Shown here one piece after another: positions 50,847 to 57,777 of a stretch of DNA of 64,000 bases. The notes under the pieces were generated by a model, which saw nothing but the letters and a program-made list of their open reading frames with translations, did not search any database and was not told the origin of the DNA. The stretch lies in assembly GCA_900696645.1 (NCBI GenBank), contig CAADGV010000006.1, forward strand, positions 73,237-137,236. Reading direction: 5' to 3'. The stretch is from an uncultured Chlorobiota bacterium (GTDB taxonomy: Bacteria > Bacteroidota > Ignavibacteria > UBA10030 > UBA6906). A program made the translations under genes and the position numbers. Within the stretch, counting starts at the first letter, position 1, and each line of letters starts with the position of its first letter.

Positions 50847-51110
50847 TCAGAGCTGCTTCAGACTTGGCATGGCCAACAGCAGGTTCCTGTCGCGCTCATC
50901 CACTTCTACGACATGCCCCGGCCGCTCAAACCAATACCTCTTGCCCGATACAAATCCGTGAACAGTCAGGCTTGAGTTTCCCCTGTACTCGAACAACACA
51001 ACGCTGCGCTTTGGCCCGGCCATGAATCCGGCCTGCCCCGGGATTGTGCCGGATGTTTGTGCTTCTGTGGATTTGTAGAGTTGTTTCCGCTGTTTGCCGC
51101 AACAAGCCAT
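50847..51110 (-). CDS. small hypothetical protein (regulon member)
   Basis: An 87-residue protein. It starts with a Cys pair in a basic peptide (MACCGKQRKQ). The centre (VVLFEYRGNSSLTVHG) and end (GKRYWFERPGHVVEVDERD, LLLAMPSLKQL) are predicted strands and a short helix. AGGAG stands eight bases before the ATG. It begins one base after the stop of the DUF1360 gene, so both share regulon promoter 2. I do not recognise the family; the small barrel-like pattern recalls adaptor proteins of phage-like structures, but that is only an impression. Confidence 0.72.
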   Translation of the reverse strand: MACCGKQRKQLYKSTEAQTSGTIPGQAGFMAGPKRSVVLFEYRGNSSLTVHGFVSGKRYWFERPGHVVEVDERDRNLLLAMPSLKQL

Positions 51111-51111
51111 G

Positions 51112-51393
51112 TCAAGTCTCCTTGTAGATTAGGCGTTGAAGAATAATAGCGCCCGCCGAAAGCGAAAGCCACAGCAACACTCCTTCACTCCAGCTTTCGG
51201 CGAGCCACCAACCGAACGGGATTGCCATCCAGATACTCAAGCAGTAGAAGCAATCCATCAGTTTTCCGAAGAACCCGTTTCCCGCTGCCCGCCGCAGGTG
51301 AATTACCGCATCCCAAGGCCCGTCTTCCGCCTGAAGCAGATGCGTCAGTCGCCAGACGGAAAGAACAGCCAACACAAACCAGTAAAATTCCAT
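51112..51393 (-). CDS. DUF1360 membrane protein (regulon member)
   Basis: A 93-residue protein with two or three membrane helices: 'FYWFVLAVLSVWRLTHLL' and 'GVLLWLSLSAGAIILQRLI' at the ends, plus the DUF1360 signature 'LMDCFYCLSIWMAIPFGWW' in the middle, where the C-x2-C pair faces the membrane border. DUF1360 has no known function. It is driven by regulon promoter 2, whose -10 position lies only five bases before the ATG, so the message may be leaderless. It is tightly coupled to the 87-residue gene behind it. Confidence 0.82.
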   Translation of the reverse strand: MEFYWFVLAVLSVWRLTHLLQAEDGPWDAVIHLRRAAGNGFFGKLMDCFYCLSIWMAIPFGWWLAESWSEGVLLWLSLSAGAIILQRLIYKET

Positions 51394-51398
51394 GTTGC

Positions 51399-51443
51399 AA
51401 AATGTCGATTCCTGTGCTTTGCTACCATACCGTATTCGCGGTA
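51399..51443 (-). promoter_or_regulatory. regulon promoter 2 (DUF1360 operon)
   Basis: On the minus strand: operator TACCGCGAATACGGTA (51428-51443), 23 nt, -10 position CATTTT (51399-51404). The operator is one of the best matches; the -10 is poor, consistent with dependence on an activator. Confidence 0.75.
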
Positions 51444-51462
51444 ATTACATGTCCGAAGGCTG

Positions 51463-51586
51463 GCATGTAGCAGGGGAGGCGATTCGGAGAATCGCCCTAC
51501 AGACATGTACACTTCGGCGCGCCGGGCCCATCCCACCGGAGCCCGACGCGCCGACTCGTCACATCAGGGCGATTCAGGATTGCCCT
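51463..51586. repeat. cluster of three intergenic inverted repeats
   Basis: Three palindromic units in tandem: around GGCGATTCGGAGAATCGCC (51467-51500), TCGGCGCG...CGCGCCGA (51514-51554), and AGGGC...GCCCT (51566-51586). The first and third share 'GGGCGATTC' and 'CCCTACAG', so they are related copies of one repeat. They separate the 432-residue gene from promoter 2 and probably end its transcript. Confidence 0.65.
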
Positions 51587-51590
51587 ACAG

Positions 51591-52889
51591 CTACGCTGGC
51601 TGCTCCTCTTCTTCCGGGCAGGGGCAGCAGCGGTATTCCTGCGATTTCTCCAACAATTCGATCTTCTTTTTCAGAAGTTCGTTTTCGAGATGCCTCCGTT
51701 CGAGATCAAGCTCGATTCCTTTGGCGACGCTGTCTTCACATGTGTCGCATTCGTCGAGACATCCCTTTACGATCATACCCGGAGTCGGCAGCGAACTCTT
51801 GCGCTCGAACGAAAACTCCCGCACGATGCGATCCGAGATCTTGCCGTTCGCCCCTATCAGGCCTTGCTTCTTGAGATTGGCATCGACTTCTTTCAACGCT
51901 TCTTGTCGGAGGTTCTCGGGTATTGGTTGTAATTCTGTCGGGAAACCTTGTCGCCCGGCTGCAAATTTCAGCTTTGCGGCTTCACTTTGTCTCCCGATTT
52001 CCTCTATTTTCAGCCTGTTTTCAGATGTTGCCAGCACGGCATTCGGGATTGCGCTCACGTCGCCGTCAGCAAGGAATGGATTGTTCGTTACTCTTGTATC
52101 CGCTGCCGGGTCAATCACACGCCGCTCGATGGCATTCAGCTTGAAGCGGACAATCTGTGTCTTGTTGATTTGATAGAAGAAGTAGGTTACCGCGTGGCAT
52201 TTGTTCGGATTCGAGAACTCGCGGGAGGCGGATTCAAAATGGTCTTCCGATTCGCCTTCCTGATGCGTACGGCTCGACACCTCGCCGATGGAAAGCGAGC
52301 TGGCGGCGCGGGTGCCCATCTCGGCACGGCGGTCGGAAGCCGAAACATGCTGCGACAATTCCCTGATGAACGTATGCGTTGACGATGCCTCGTACGATCC
52401 GCTGACATCCACCGATGCGCCGCCGAAGAAGCTCTGGATTGCGCCGCTTGTTCCGGCATGCCCCTTTGCCGAGCCACGGTTGCTGCTGCTTGCGCTCGAT
52501 TGGTCACGCACCGAAACATCGGACATGAAGTCGTGCATGCTGGCCATGTAGAACCGCTCTTCCGACGTTTGCTCGTTGCGGTAGCTCAGCTTGCTTTCGC
52601 TGTCGAACGAGAAGCGTGTCCGGCGGTCGGATGTGAATAGCCGGACTTTTTCGCCGGGCAGCAGCGTTGTGCTGTACACCAGATCGCCTAATGCCATCGG
52701 GCCGGGGCAGCGCTCCATTCGTGCGTGAATCGAAACCTCCACCTGAACGGGTCGCCCGCTCGAAACGACTCTCGTCGTGTGCTTCATGCGGTAGTGGAAA
52801 TCCAGCGAGTCGCATGCCGCGTCCGTGTCCAGCTCGGGGCAGCATGTCAATGCGTTGGTAGCGTTAGGGTTTTCGTTTTGGGTTGCCAT
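51591..52889 (-). CDS. unrecognised 432-residue Cys-rich protein with C-terminal coiled coil (regulon member)
   Basis: ATG 52889 has GGAGG five bases upstream. There is no signal peptide or membrane helix. The N-terminal 30 residues carry Cys16, Cys17 and Cys26. Residues 35-125 are a probable beta domain (VQVEVSIHARMERCPGP, LLPGEKVRLFTSDRRTRFS). Residues 130-175 are Ser/Gly/Ala-rich. Residues 175-270 form a second folded part (CHAVTYFFYQINKTQIVRF). Cys377, Cys381 and Cys384 (GCLDECDTC) precede a coiled coil of about 35 residues, and the chain ends CCPCPEEEEQPA. It has eleven cysteines in all. I know no family. Control by regulon promoter 3 ties it to the neighbouring small genes. A self-assembling or metal-binding scaffold is a guess. 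Confidence 0.8.
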   Translation of the reverse strand: MATQNENPNATNALTCCPELDTDAACDSLDFHYRMKHTTRVVSSGRPVQVEVSIHARMERCPGPMALGDLVYSTTLLPGEKVRLFTSDRRTRFSFDSESKLSYRNEQTSEERFYMASMHDFMSDVSVRDQSSASSSNRGSAKGHAGTSGAIQSFFGGASVDVSGSYEASSTHTFIRELSQHVSASDRRAEMGTRAASSLSIGEVSSRTHQEGESEDHFESASREFSNPNKCHAVTYFFYQINKTQIVRFKLNAIERRVIDPAADTRVTNNPFLADGDVSAIPNAVLATSENRLKIEEIGRQSEAAKLKFAAGRQGFPTELQPIPENLRQEALKEVDANLKKQGLIGANGKISDRIVREFSFERKSSLPTPGMIVKGCLDECDTCEDSVAKGIELDLERRHLENELLKKKIELLEKSQEYRCCPCPEEEEQPA

Positions 52890-52943
52890 AAATCCTCCCT
52901 GCAAACCTTGTGATTGATACTGTTGGGTGACTTGTGCGGCAGA

Positions 52944-52988
52944 AATATAGCCTCACGAAGAGGCCTGAACCATGCCGTTAACGCGGCA
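52944..52988 (-). promoter_or_regulatory. regulon promoter 3 (432-residue protein)
   Basis: On the minus strand: operator TGCCGCGTTAACGGCA (52973-52988), 23 nt, -10 TATATT (52944-52949). The operator is fully palindromic and lies just past the stop of the 49-residue gene. Confidence 0.82.
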
Positions 52989-52996
52989 TATTGTGT

Positions 52997-53146
52997 CTAT
53001 TGACGGCTGATAACCAGTTCCTCATCAAGCATGTGGCTGTACGCAATGGCGTACCAGGATTGTATCTGCATCTCCGCTTCGATCAGGATGCTGATAAGTA
53101 CCCGCTCATTGTGCGGAAGATTTGCCGGTAAGAATCGGTTGTACAT
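52997..53146 (-). CDS. 49-residue peptide (regulon member)
   Basis: The ATG at 53146 has AAAGGAG six bases upstream, a strong signal for so small a gene; a longer in-frame extension would run through the promoter. The peptide (MYNRFLPANLPHNERVLISI, then an amphipathic helix with EAEMQIQSWYAIAYSHMLDEE) has a short N-terminal arm and one long helix, suitable for oligomerisation or membrane-surface binding. I recognise no family. It has its own regulon promoter 4 and is followed directly by the operator of promoter 3, so the 432-residue gene can be read from either. Confidence 0.72.
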   Translation of the reverse strand: MYNRFLPANLPHNERVLISILIEAEMQIQSWYAIAYSHMLDEELVISRQ

Positions 53147-53172
53147 GATTGACTCCTTTGTAGCTTTGAGCA

Positions 53173-53217
53173 AATATAGCATGCCGGAGTAGGGAAGAAC
53201 ATACCGCGAGTACGGTA
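53173..53217 (-). promoter_or_regulatory. regulon promoter 4 (49-residue peptide)
   Basis: On the minus strand: operator TACCGTACTCGCGGTA (53202-53217), 23 nt, -10 TATATT (53173-53178). The expected start of transcription is about 20 bases before the Shine-Dalgarno. Confidence 0.85.
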
Positions 53218-53308
53218 AAATGCGGTTTTCGATTGCTTATTTCGGGGGCGTTTGGTAAGCTAAGAGGGGCTTCTTGAGGTTACAACCGAGATTTCGGCAT
53301 CAACAAAC

Positions 53309-53611
53309 ATGTTCTTCCGCATCTGGCAATTCCGGCCGAATCCGCAGAAGATTTCTGAGTTTGTGGATGTGTACGGCCCGAACGGTGAGTGGGCGAGGCT
53401 GTTTCGTCTCGCCAACGGCTTTGTTGAGACCGAGTTGGTGCAGTCAACATCGGATCCGTCGGTTTACCTGACTATTGATCGCTGGACGGATCAAGAATCG
53501 TGGGAGGCGTTCAGGGTTGCATACGCGGTAGATTATACTGCATTGGACAAGAAGTGTGAGTCACTCACGACTGATGAACGTGAGATTGGCAACTTCAGTA
53601 CGACCGGCTAA
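53309..53611 (+). CDS. antibiotic-biosynthesis-monooxygenase-like (ABM) dimeric barrel protein
   Basis: A 100-residue protein with the ferredoxin-like ABM pattern: 'FFRIWQFRPNPQKISEFVDVY' (two parts), 'FVETELVQSTSDPSVYLTIDRW' (two parts), and 'WEAFRVAYAVDYTALD', ending in a helix and a short tail. Such proteins include small oxygenases and many of unknown role; no cofactor residue can be named from sequence. The gene is divergent from the regulon's 49-residue gene. The operator at 53202 is not at an activating distance from a -10 on this strand, so I do not count it as a regulon member. No Shine-Dalgarno is evident before ATG 53309. Confidence 0.72.
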   Translation: MFFRIWQFRPNPQKISEFVDVYGPNGEWARLFRLANGFVETELVQSTSDPSVYLTIDRWTDQESWEAFRVAYAVDYTALDKKCESLTTDEREIGNFSTTG

Positions 53612-53651
53612 GAATTCTAACCATCATATCAAAAAACATAAGGAACCAACC

Positions 53652-56462
53652 ATGAAGTCCATCATCTACTGCTTCATCATTCTCTTTGCGTTGGGCGCGG
53701 CGAATGCCCAGCCCTTGAAGCGCCTCGACCCGCTGTTAGCCGAGAAGCTTCAACATTACGACGAAACGACGCCGATCGACATCATCATTGTTCTTGCCGA
53801 TCAGGTTGACGTGAACGGCATGAGGGATGCGTTCAAAGCAGCGCGGGCTCCGAAGGAAGTCCGGCACGTACAGGTTGTAACTGCCCTCCAACAAAAAGCC
53901 GCCGCAACGCAAGGCCCGATACTGCAACATCTTGCCGTCCGGCAATCCGCCGGAACAGTTGTCAAATACGAGCCGATGTGGATTGTGAATATGGTATTCG
54001 CCTCGGCAACGAAGCAAGCAGTGTACGAGCTGGCTGAGCGGACTGATATTGAGATGGTGTTTGAAGACGGATTGCTGCAGTTGGATGAGCCTGTTGATTC
54101 ATCGCCCGCCTCGCCCTCTTCACCGGGCTCAGCCGAGCCGAACCTCCGTGCAATCAACGCGAACAGGTTGTGGGATCTGGGCTACACTGGGCAAGGTATG
54201 CTTGTCATGAACATTGATACAGGAGTCAACGGCGTGCATCCCGCGCTTGCTCCCCGATGGCGTGGGAATCAGCCCGGCGTGCAGTGGTATCACGCCTGGT
54301 TCGATCAGAAAGTGCCGCCTTCGCCAGTTCCGCTTGACTACGGCTCGACGAAACACGGCTCGCACACAATGGGAATAATGATGGGAATGGATCCGGTTAC
54401 TTCAGATACCATCGGCATTGCGCCGGGCGCATTGTGGATTGCTTCACCGACTATCGACGTGGGATTCAGTCCGCACACAAGCTACACGCTGAAGGCGTTT
54501 CAATGGGCAGCCGATCCGGACAGCAATCTCGGTACTTCCAACGATGTTCCCGACGTCATTTCCAACTCGTATCAGGATCCGAACGTGAGCGCCACCGAGT
54601 GCAGCGGTGCAAGCGGATATTGGGCGGCAGTGGACGCATTGGAGGCGATTGGCACGGCAGTCATCTGGTCTGCGGGTAATGCGGGCTCGGGAGCATCAAC
54701 CATTACCCCCCCGAAGAACCGCATCACGACAAACGTGAACTTCTTCGCTGTCGGAAATTTGAACACCTCAACGGCTCAGCCGTGGGTCATCTCAAGCTCA
54801 AGCAGCCGCGGCCCGTCGAAATGCGACAACACAGTCGTTAAGCCGGAAGTCGTGGCTCCCGGCACAACGATCCGTTCGGCGCTTGCGGGCACTACGTATG
54901 GCAATCTCTCCGGAACGTCGATGGCATCGCCGCATGTTGCGGGAGCTTTGGCTTTGCTGCGCAGCGCAAATCCCGCGTTTACATGTTCGGAGTTGAAGGA
55001 AGTTTTGTATAACACCGCAATCGACTATGGCGTAGTGGGAGAGGATAATATATACGGTAGGGGATTTATCGATTTGTGGGCGGCGTTCCAGGAGATTTCT
55101 GTGGCGAATCCCCGCATCGAAGGAACCGTTACCGGCGCATCGGGTGATACTCTCTCGGACGTCTCCGTCATGAATTTAACCACCGGAATTTCGGTAAAAA
55201 CGAATCAGCGCGGATTCTTCCGGTTTGTTTTGCAGGATACAGGTGTGTACCGGATCCGCTTTATGAAACTTGGTTACTTCACGAAGATTGACACGGTAGA
55301 TGTGCCCGAAGATTCAACCACATACACAAGGCAAATCACTCTCAATCGTACACCGGCACCTTCGGTGAGCGTGAATCCGCCCTCTATCACGCTCAATTTG
55401 AGTCATGGGGATAGCGCAACGCGGACATTGACAGTAAATAACACCGGCCCGGCAGCAAGCCAGCTTGCTTACAGTCTCAGTATTAGCGGCGGTATTGGCG
55501 GACTTCTCGAGGAACCCATCGGCACATCGGCCTCCACATTCAGCGGATCGAATCTCGTACGCGGCAACCGGTATCAAGCCACACGCCGTACGACGCTGAA
55601 GGAAATCAAGTCGTATCACGTTATCAGTGCTGCAACGCAAATGCGTTTTGCGGTGTACGAAAGCAGCACGCCGACCGGATCGTTTACGCGAATCTTCGAC
55701 GGCCCGCCTGTGACGACCGGGACGGGAACCGGCTTTTTCGGCTCGGGACCCATCAGTGTTCAACTTGATTCGGGGAAATACTATCTGATTGGTGCGGGAT
55801 GGTTAGGGAGTGTCACGTACTACAACAGCACTTCGTCCACGACACCTGTCGGGTTTGGCTCGGCGTTGTCCGGCTTTACGGCCTCATATCCGCCGCCGGC
55901 AAGCGTCACCATCAGCAGCACAACCACGGCCTTCTACCGGGGCGCCGTTGTTACAACAAGCGGAAAGTTCATTACCGTGACGAATGCGGAGGGGGATACG
56001 CTGGGAGGCGGCCTCGGCAGTGATCATTCCGTGAAAGTGGTTACGCAATATCTCGATCCGGCAGGAGGGCCCTATTCGGGGCACATCGTGGTGACCTCCA
56101 ACGACACGGCGCAGGCAAATGTGTTGATTCCCGTGTCGGTGGATTTTACGACTGGAGTTCCCGAGCGGGCAGGCATTCCAGCAACGTACGCTATGCATCA
56201 GAACTATCCCAATCCTTTCAATCCGGCGACAACGATCAATTTTGATTTGCCCGAGGCGTCGCATGTTTCACTTGCTGTGTTCGATGTGTTGGGAAGAAAG
56301 GTGGCTGAGATTGCCAACGGGCAGTTCGATGCGGGATATCGTTCGGTTGTGTGGCAGGCGGGGAATCTTGCCAGCGGAGTCTATTTCGTCCGCTTTAATG
56401 TGTCGGATGCAAAGGGGCTCAACAAGTACTCGACGATCGGCAAGCTGATGCTGATGAAGTAA
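53652..56462 (+). CDS. T9SS-secreted subtilisin-like (S8) serine protease
   Basis: Predicted 936 residues from ATG 53652 (AAGGA upstream, signal peptide ending GAANA-QP). Residues 40-145 form an I9-type inhibitor propeptide. The catalytic domain has Asp189 ('NIDTGVNG'), His235 ('KHGSHTMG'), the oxyanion Asn343 ('SAGNAG') and Ser423 ('SGTSMASPHVAGA'). A carboxypeptidase-regulatory-like domain (about 495-570, 'EGTVTGASGDTLSDV'), further beta domains, and a type A sorting domain ('HQNYPNPFNPATTINFDL', 'LASGVYFVRF', 'GKLMLMK') follow. I infer an extracellular protease exported through SprA. A bidirectional terminator follows. Confidence 0.94.
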   Translation: MKSIIYCFIILFALGAANAQPLKRLDPLLAEKLQHYDETTPIDIIIVLADQVDVNGMRDAFKAARAPKEVRHVQVVTALQQKAAATQGPILQHLAVRQSAGTVVKYEPMWIVNMVFASATKQAVYELAERTDIEMVFEDGLLQLDEPVDSSPASPSSPGSAEPNLRAINANRLWDLGYTGQGMLVMNIDTGVNGVHPALAPRWRGNQPGVQWYHAWFDQKVPPSPVPLDYGSTKHGSHTMGIMMGMDPVTSDTIGIAPGALWIASPTIDVGFSPHTSYTLKAFQWAADPDSNLGTSNDVPDVISNSYQDPNVSATECSGASGYWAAVDALEAIGTAVIWSAGNAGSGASTITPPKNRITTNVNFFAVGNLNTSTAQPWVISSSSSRGPSKCDNTVVKPEVVAPGTTIRSALAGTTYGNLSGTSMASPHVAGALALLRSANPAFTCSELKEVLYNTAIDYGVVGEDNIYGRGFIDLWAAFQEISVANPRIEGTVTGASGDTLSDVSVMNLTTGISVKTNQRGFFRFVLQDTGVYRIRFMKLGYFTKIDTVDVPEDSTTYTRQITLNRTPAPSVSVNPPSITLNLSHGDSATRTLTVNNTGPAASQLAYSLSISGGIGGLLEEPIGTSASTFSGSNLVRGNRYQATRRTTLKEIKSYHVISAATQMRFAVYESSTPTGSFTRIFDGPPVTTGTGTGFFGSGPISVQLDSGKYYLIGAGWLGSVTYYNSTSSTTPVGFGSALSGFTASYPPPASVTISSTTTAFYRGAVVTTSGKFITVTNAEGDTLGGGLGSDHSVKVVTQYLDPAGGPYSGHIVVTSNDTAQANVLIPVSVDFTTGVPERAGIPATYAMHQNYPNPFNPATTINFDLPEASHVSLAVFDVLGRKVAEIANGQFDAGYRSVVWQAGNLASGVYFVRFNVSDAKGLNKYSTIGKLMLMK

Positions 56463-56482
56463 CGTGACGTAGTATTCAAAAC

Positions 56483-56511
56483 AAAAAAGCCCGGCTCGCG
56501 TCGGGCTTTTT
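56483..56511. terminator. bidirectional rho-independent terminator
   Basis: AAAAAAGCCCG, loop GCTCGCGT, CGGGCTTTTT. It serves the convergent protease and response-regulator genes. Confidence 0.92.
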
Positions 56512-56514
56512 GTG

Positions 56515-57186
56515 CTACAACAACTTCTCCTTCAACGCCTTTGCCACCGCCTCGCTGCGTGAGTGTACCTGCATTTTCTCGTAGATGTTCTTCATATGTG
56601 TATCAATCGTGTAGTAGGCGAGAAAGAGCTTATCGGCTATTTGCTTTTTGGTGAGGCCGTCAATCAGCAGCTTGAGGATTTCCTTCTCCCGCGTCGTCAG
56701 GCCATAGTCGGCTTCGGGGACGGTGAACTTGGTGAACATCGTCAACACTTTGCGGGCAATCTGGGCGTTCATCGGCGCGCCGCCACCCACGACTTCTTTC
56801 ACTGCCTGCACAATCTCCTCGGGCATGGCATTTTTCAGAAGGTAGCCGTTTGCGCCCGCACAAATGGCATTGAACACTTCCTGATCTCCCTCCTTAATCG
56901 TCAGAATGATAATGTCTGTCGCGGGGGAGATGGCTTTGATACGCTTGACGCCCTCGATGCCGCTCATTCCCGGCAAGCCGATATCCATCAGCACGACTTC
57001 GGGGGCGTAATCGTCCTCAAGCGCTTTCAGTGCATCCTCCGCAGACGAAAACGCCTGCTTGCATTCGAAGCCGGGCGTTTCGCCGAGTAGCGAACAAATT
57101 GCCGTCCGGAAGAAATTATCATCCTCAACAACCCAAAGGCTGATCGTATCAATCGTGTTGATGAACTGCCGTTTTGCTGCCGCCAT
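56515..57186 (-). CDS. NarL/FixJ (LuxR)-family response regulator
   Basis: A 223-residue regulator. The receiver domain has acidic Glu21, Asp22 and Asp23, phospho-acceptor Asp68 ('VVLMDIGLPGMSG'), Thr96 and Lys98. The C-terminal LuxR helix-turn-helix (about 158-215) reads 'LTTREKEILKLLIDGLTKKQIADKL' (two parts) and 'TIDTHMKNIYEKMQVHSRSEA'. NarL/FixJ proteins bind paired 7-bp half-sites spaced by two bases. This is exactly the form of the five operators in 50.8-57.8 kb, so I propose it activates them. It lies 46 bp after the lipoprotein gene and is probably co-transcribed with it from regulon promoter 5. The partner kinase is at 57770. Confidence 0.92.
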   Translation of the reverse strand: MAAAKRQFINTIDTISLWVVEDDNFFRTAICSLLGETPGFECKQAFSSAEDALKALEDDYAPEVVLMDIGLPGMSGIEGVKRIKAISPATDIIILTIKEGDQEVFNAICAGANGYLLKNAMPEEIVQAVKEVVGGGAPMNAQIARKVLTMFTKFTVPEADYGLTTREKEILKLLIDGLTKKQIADKLFLAYYTIDTHMKNIYEKMQVHSRSEAVAKALKEKLL

Positions 57187-57232
57187 GTGAGAACGTCATC
57201 TGTGAAAATCTGTGTAATCGTGATCTGCTTCT

Positions 57233-57697
57233 TTATTCAGTCGGGATTCCGACGTACACGCCTGTTGTGTCGCCACCCTCTGCAAAGTTCGCAACCTCAA
57301 CCCAACGGATGTGTGGCAGGCCGTCTTCATTCTGAACTTGCAGAACGGGCGGTCCGCCCACCGCAACGGTATTGGAGGCAAACGTAAACGTCCGGTGTCG
57401 TTCCGGGGTTTCAAGATTCGACTTTCTCATATTGCCACCGCGTGACGAGTAAATTCCCCACCCGATTGTCGGGGGAAGATTTTCACCTGCCTTGATATTG
57501 AGATGGCCGTTTTCGACAACCACAAGCAACAAACCAATTCCTTTGATCTCCTTGCGGATTGTTGTGTCAGGCAAGACTTGTCGGGTACTCAGCGGGAAGG
57601 TAACCTGAAGCTGACCCGGCACGGGCTGTTGCTGGCCGGGAGTACACCCCTGCAATGCGATTATTGCAATGCCGAGAAGAAGAAACACCGTTTTCAT
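57233..57697 (-). CDS. lipoprotein of unknown function (regulon member)
   Basis: A 154-residue protein. The signal peptide ends in the lipobox ALQGC with acylated Cys18, then a Gln/Pro-rich linker (TPGQQQPVPGQ) and a beta-rich domain ('VTFPLSTRQVLPDTTIRKEI', 'IGLLLVVVENGHLNIKAGE'). AGGAGG precedes ATG 57697. It sits between the sensor kinase and the response regulator and carries its own regulon promoter, whose operator overlaps the kinase stop codon. An accessory ligand-binding or feedback lipoprotein for the kinase is plausible from this position (inference). No family recognised. Confidence 0.78.
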   Translation of the reverse strand: MKTVFLLLGIAIIALQGCTPGQQQPVPGQLQVTFPLSTRQVLPDTTIRKEIKGIGLLLVVVENGHLNIKAGENLPPTIGWGIYSSRGGNMRKSNLETPERHRTFTFASNTVAVGGPPVLQVQNEDGLPHIRWVEVANFAEGGDTTGVYVGIPTE

Positions 57698-57732
57698 AAT
57701 GCCGCCTCCTGAAATTGAAGAAATATGAATTG

Positions 57733-57777
57733 AATGAACAAACTTGGTTCAACAGTTGACATACCGCGTTCACGGTA
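57733..57777 (-). promoter_or_regulatory. regulon promoter 5 (lipoprotein and response regulator)
   Basis: On the minus strand: operator TACCGTGAACGCGGTA (57762-57777), 23 nt, -10 position TTCATT (57733-57738). The operator overlaps the kinase stop codon. The poor -10 fits activator dependence. Confidence 0.75.

Noticed and set aside
53202-53611. Regulon control of the divergent ABM gene
   Set aside because: Reading rightward, the hexamer 23 nt past the operator is TTCGGG, not a -10, and the gene start is about 90 bp away.
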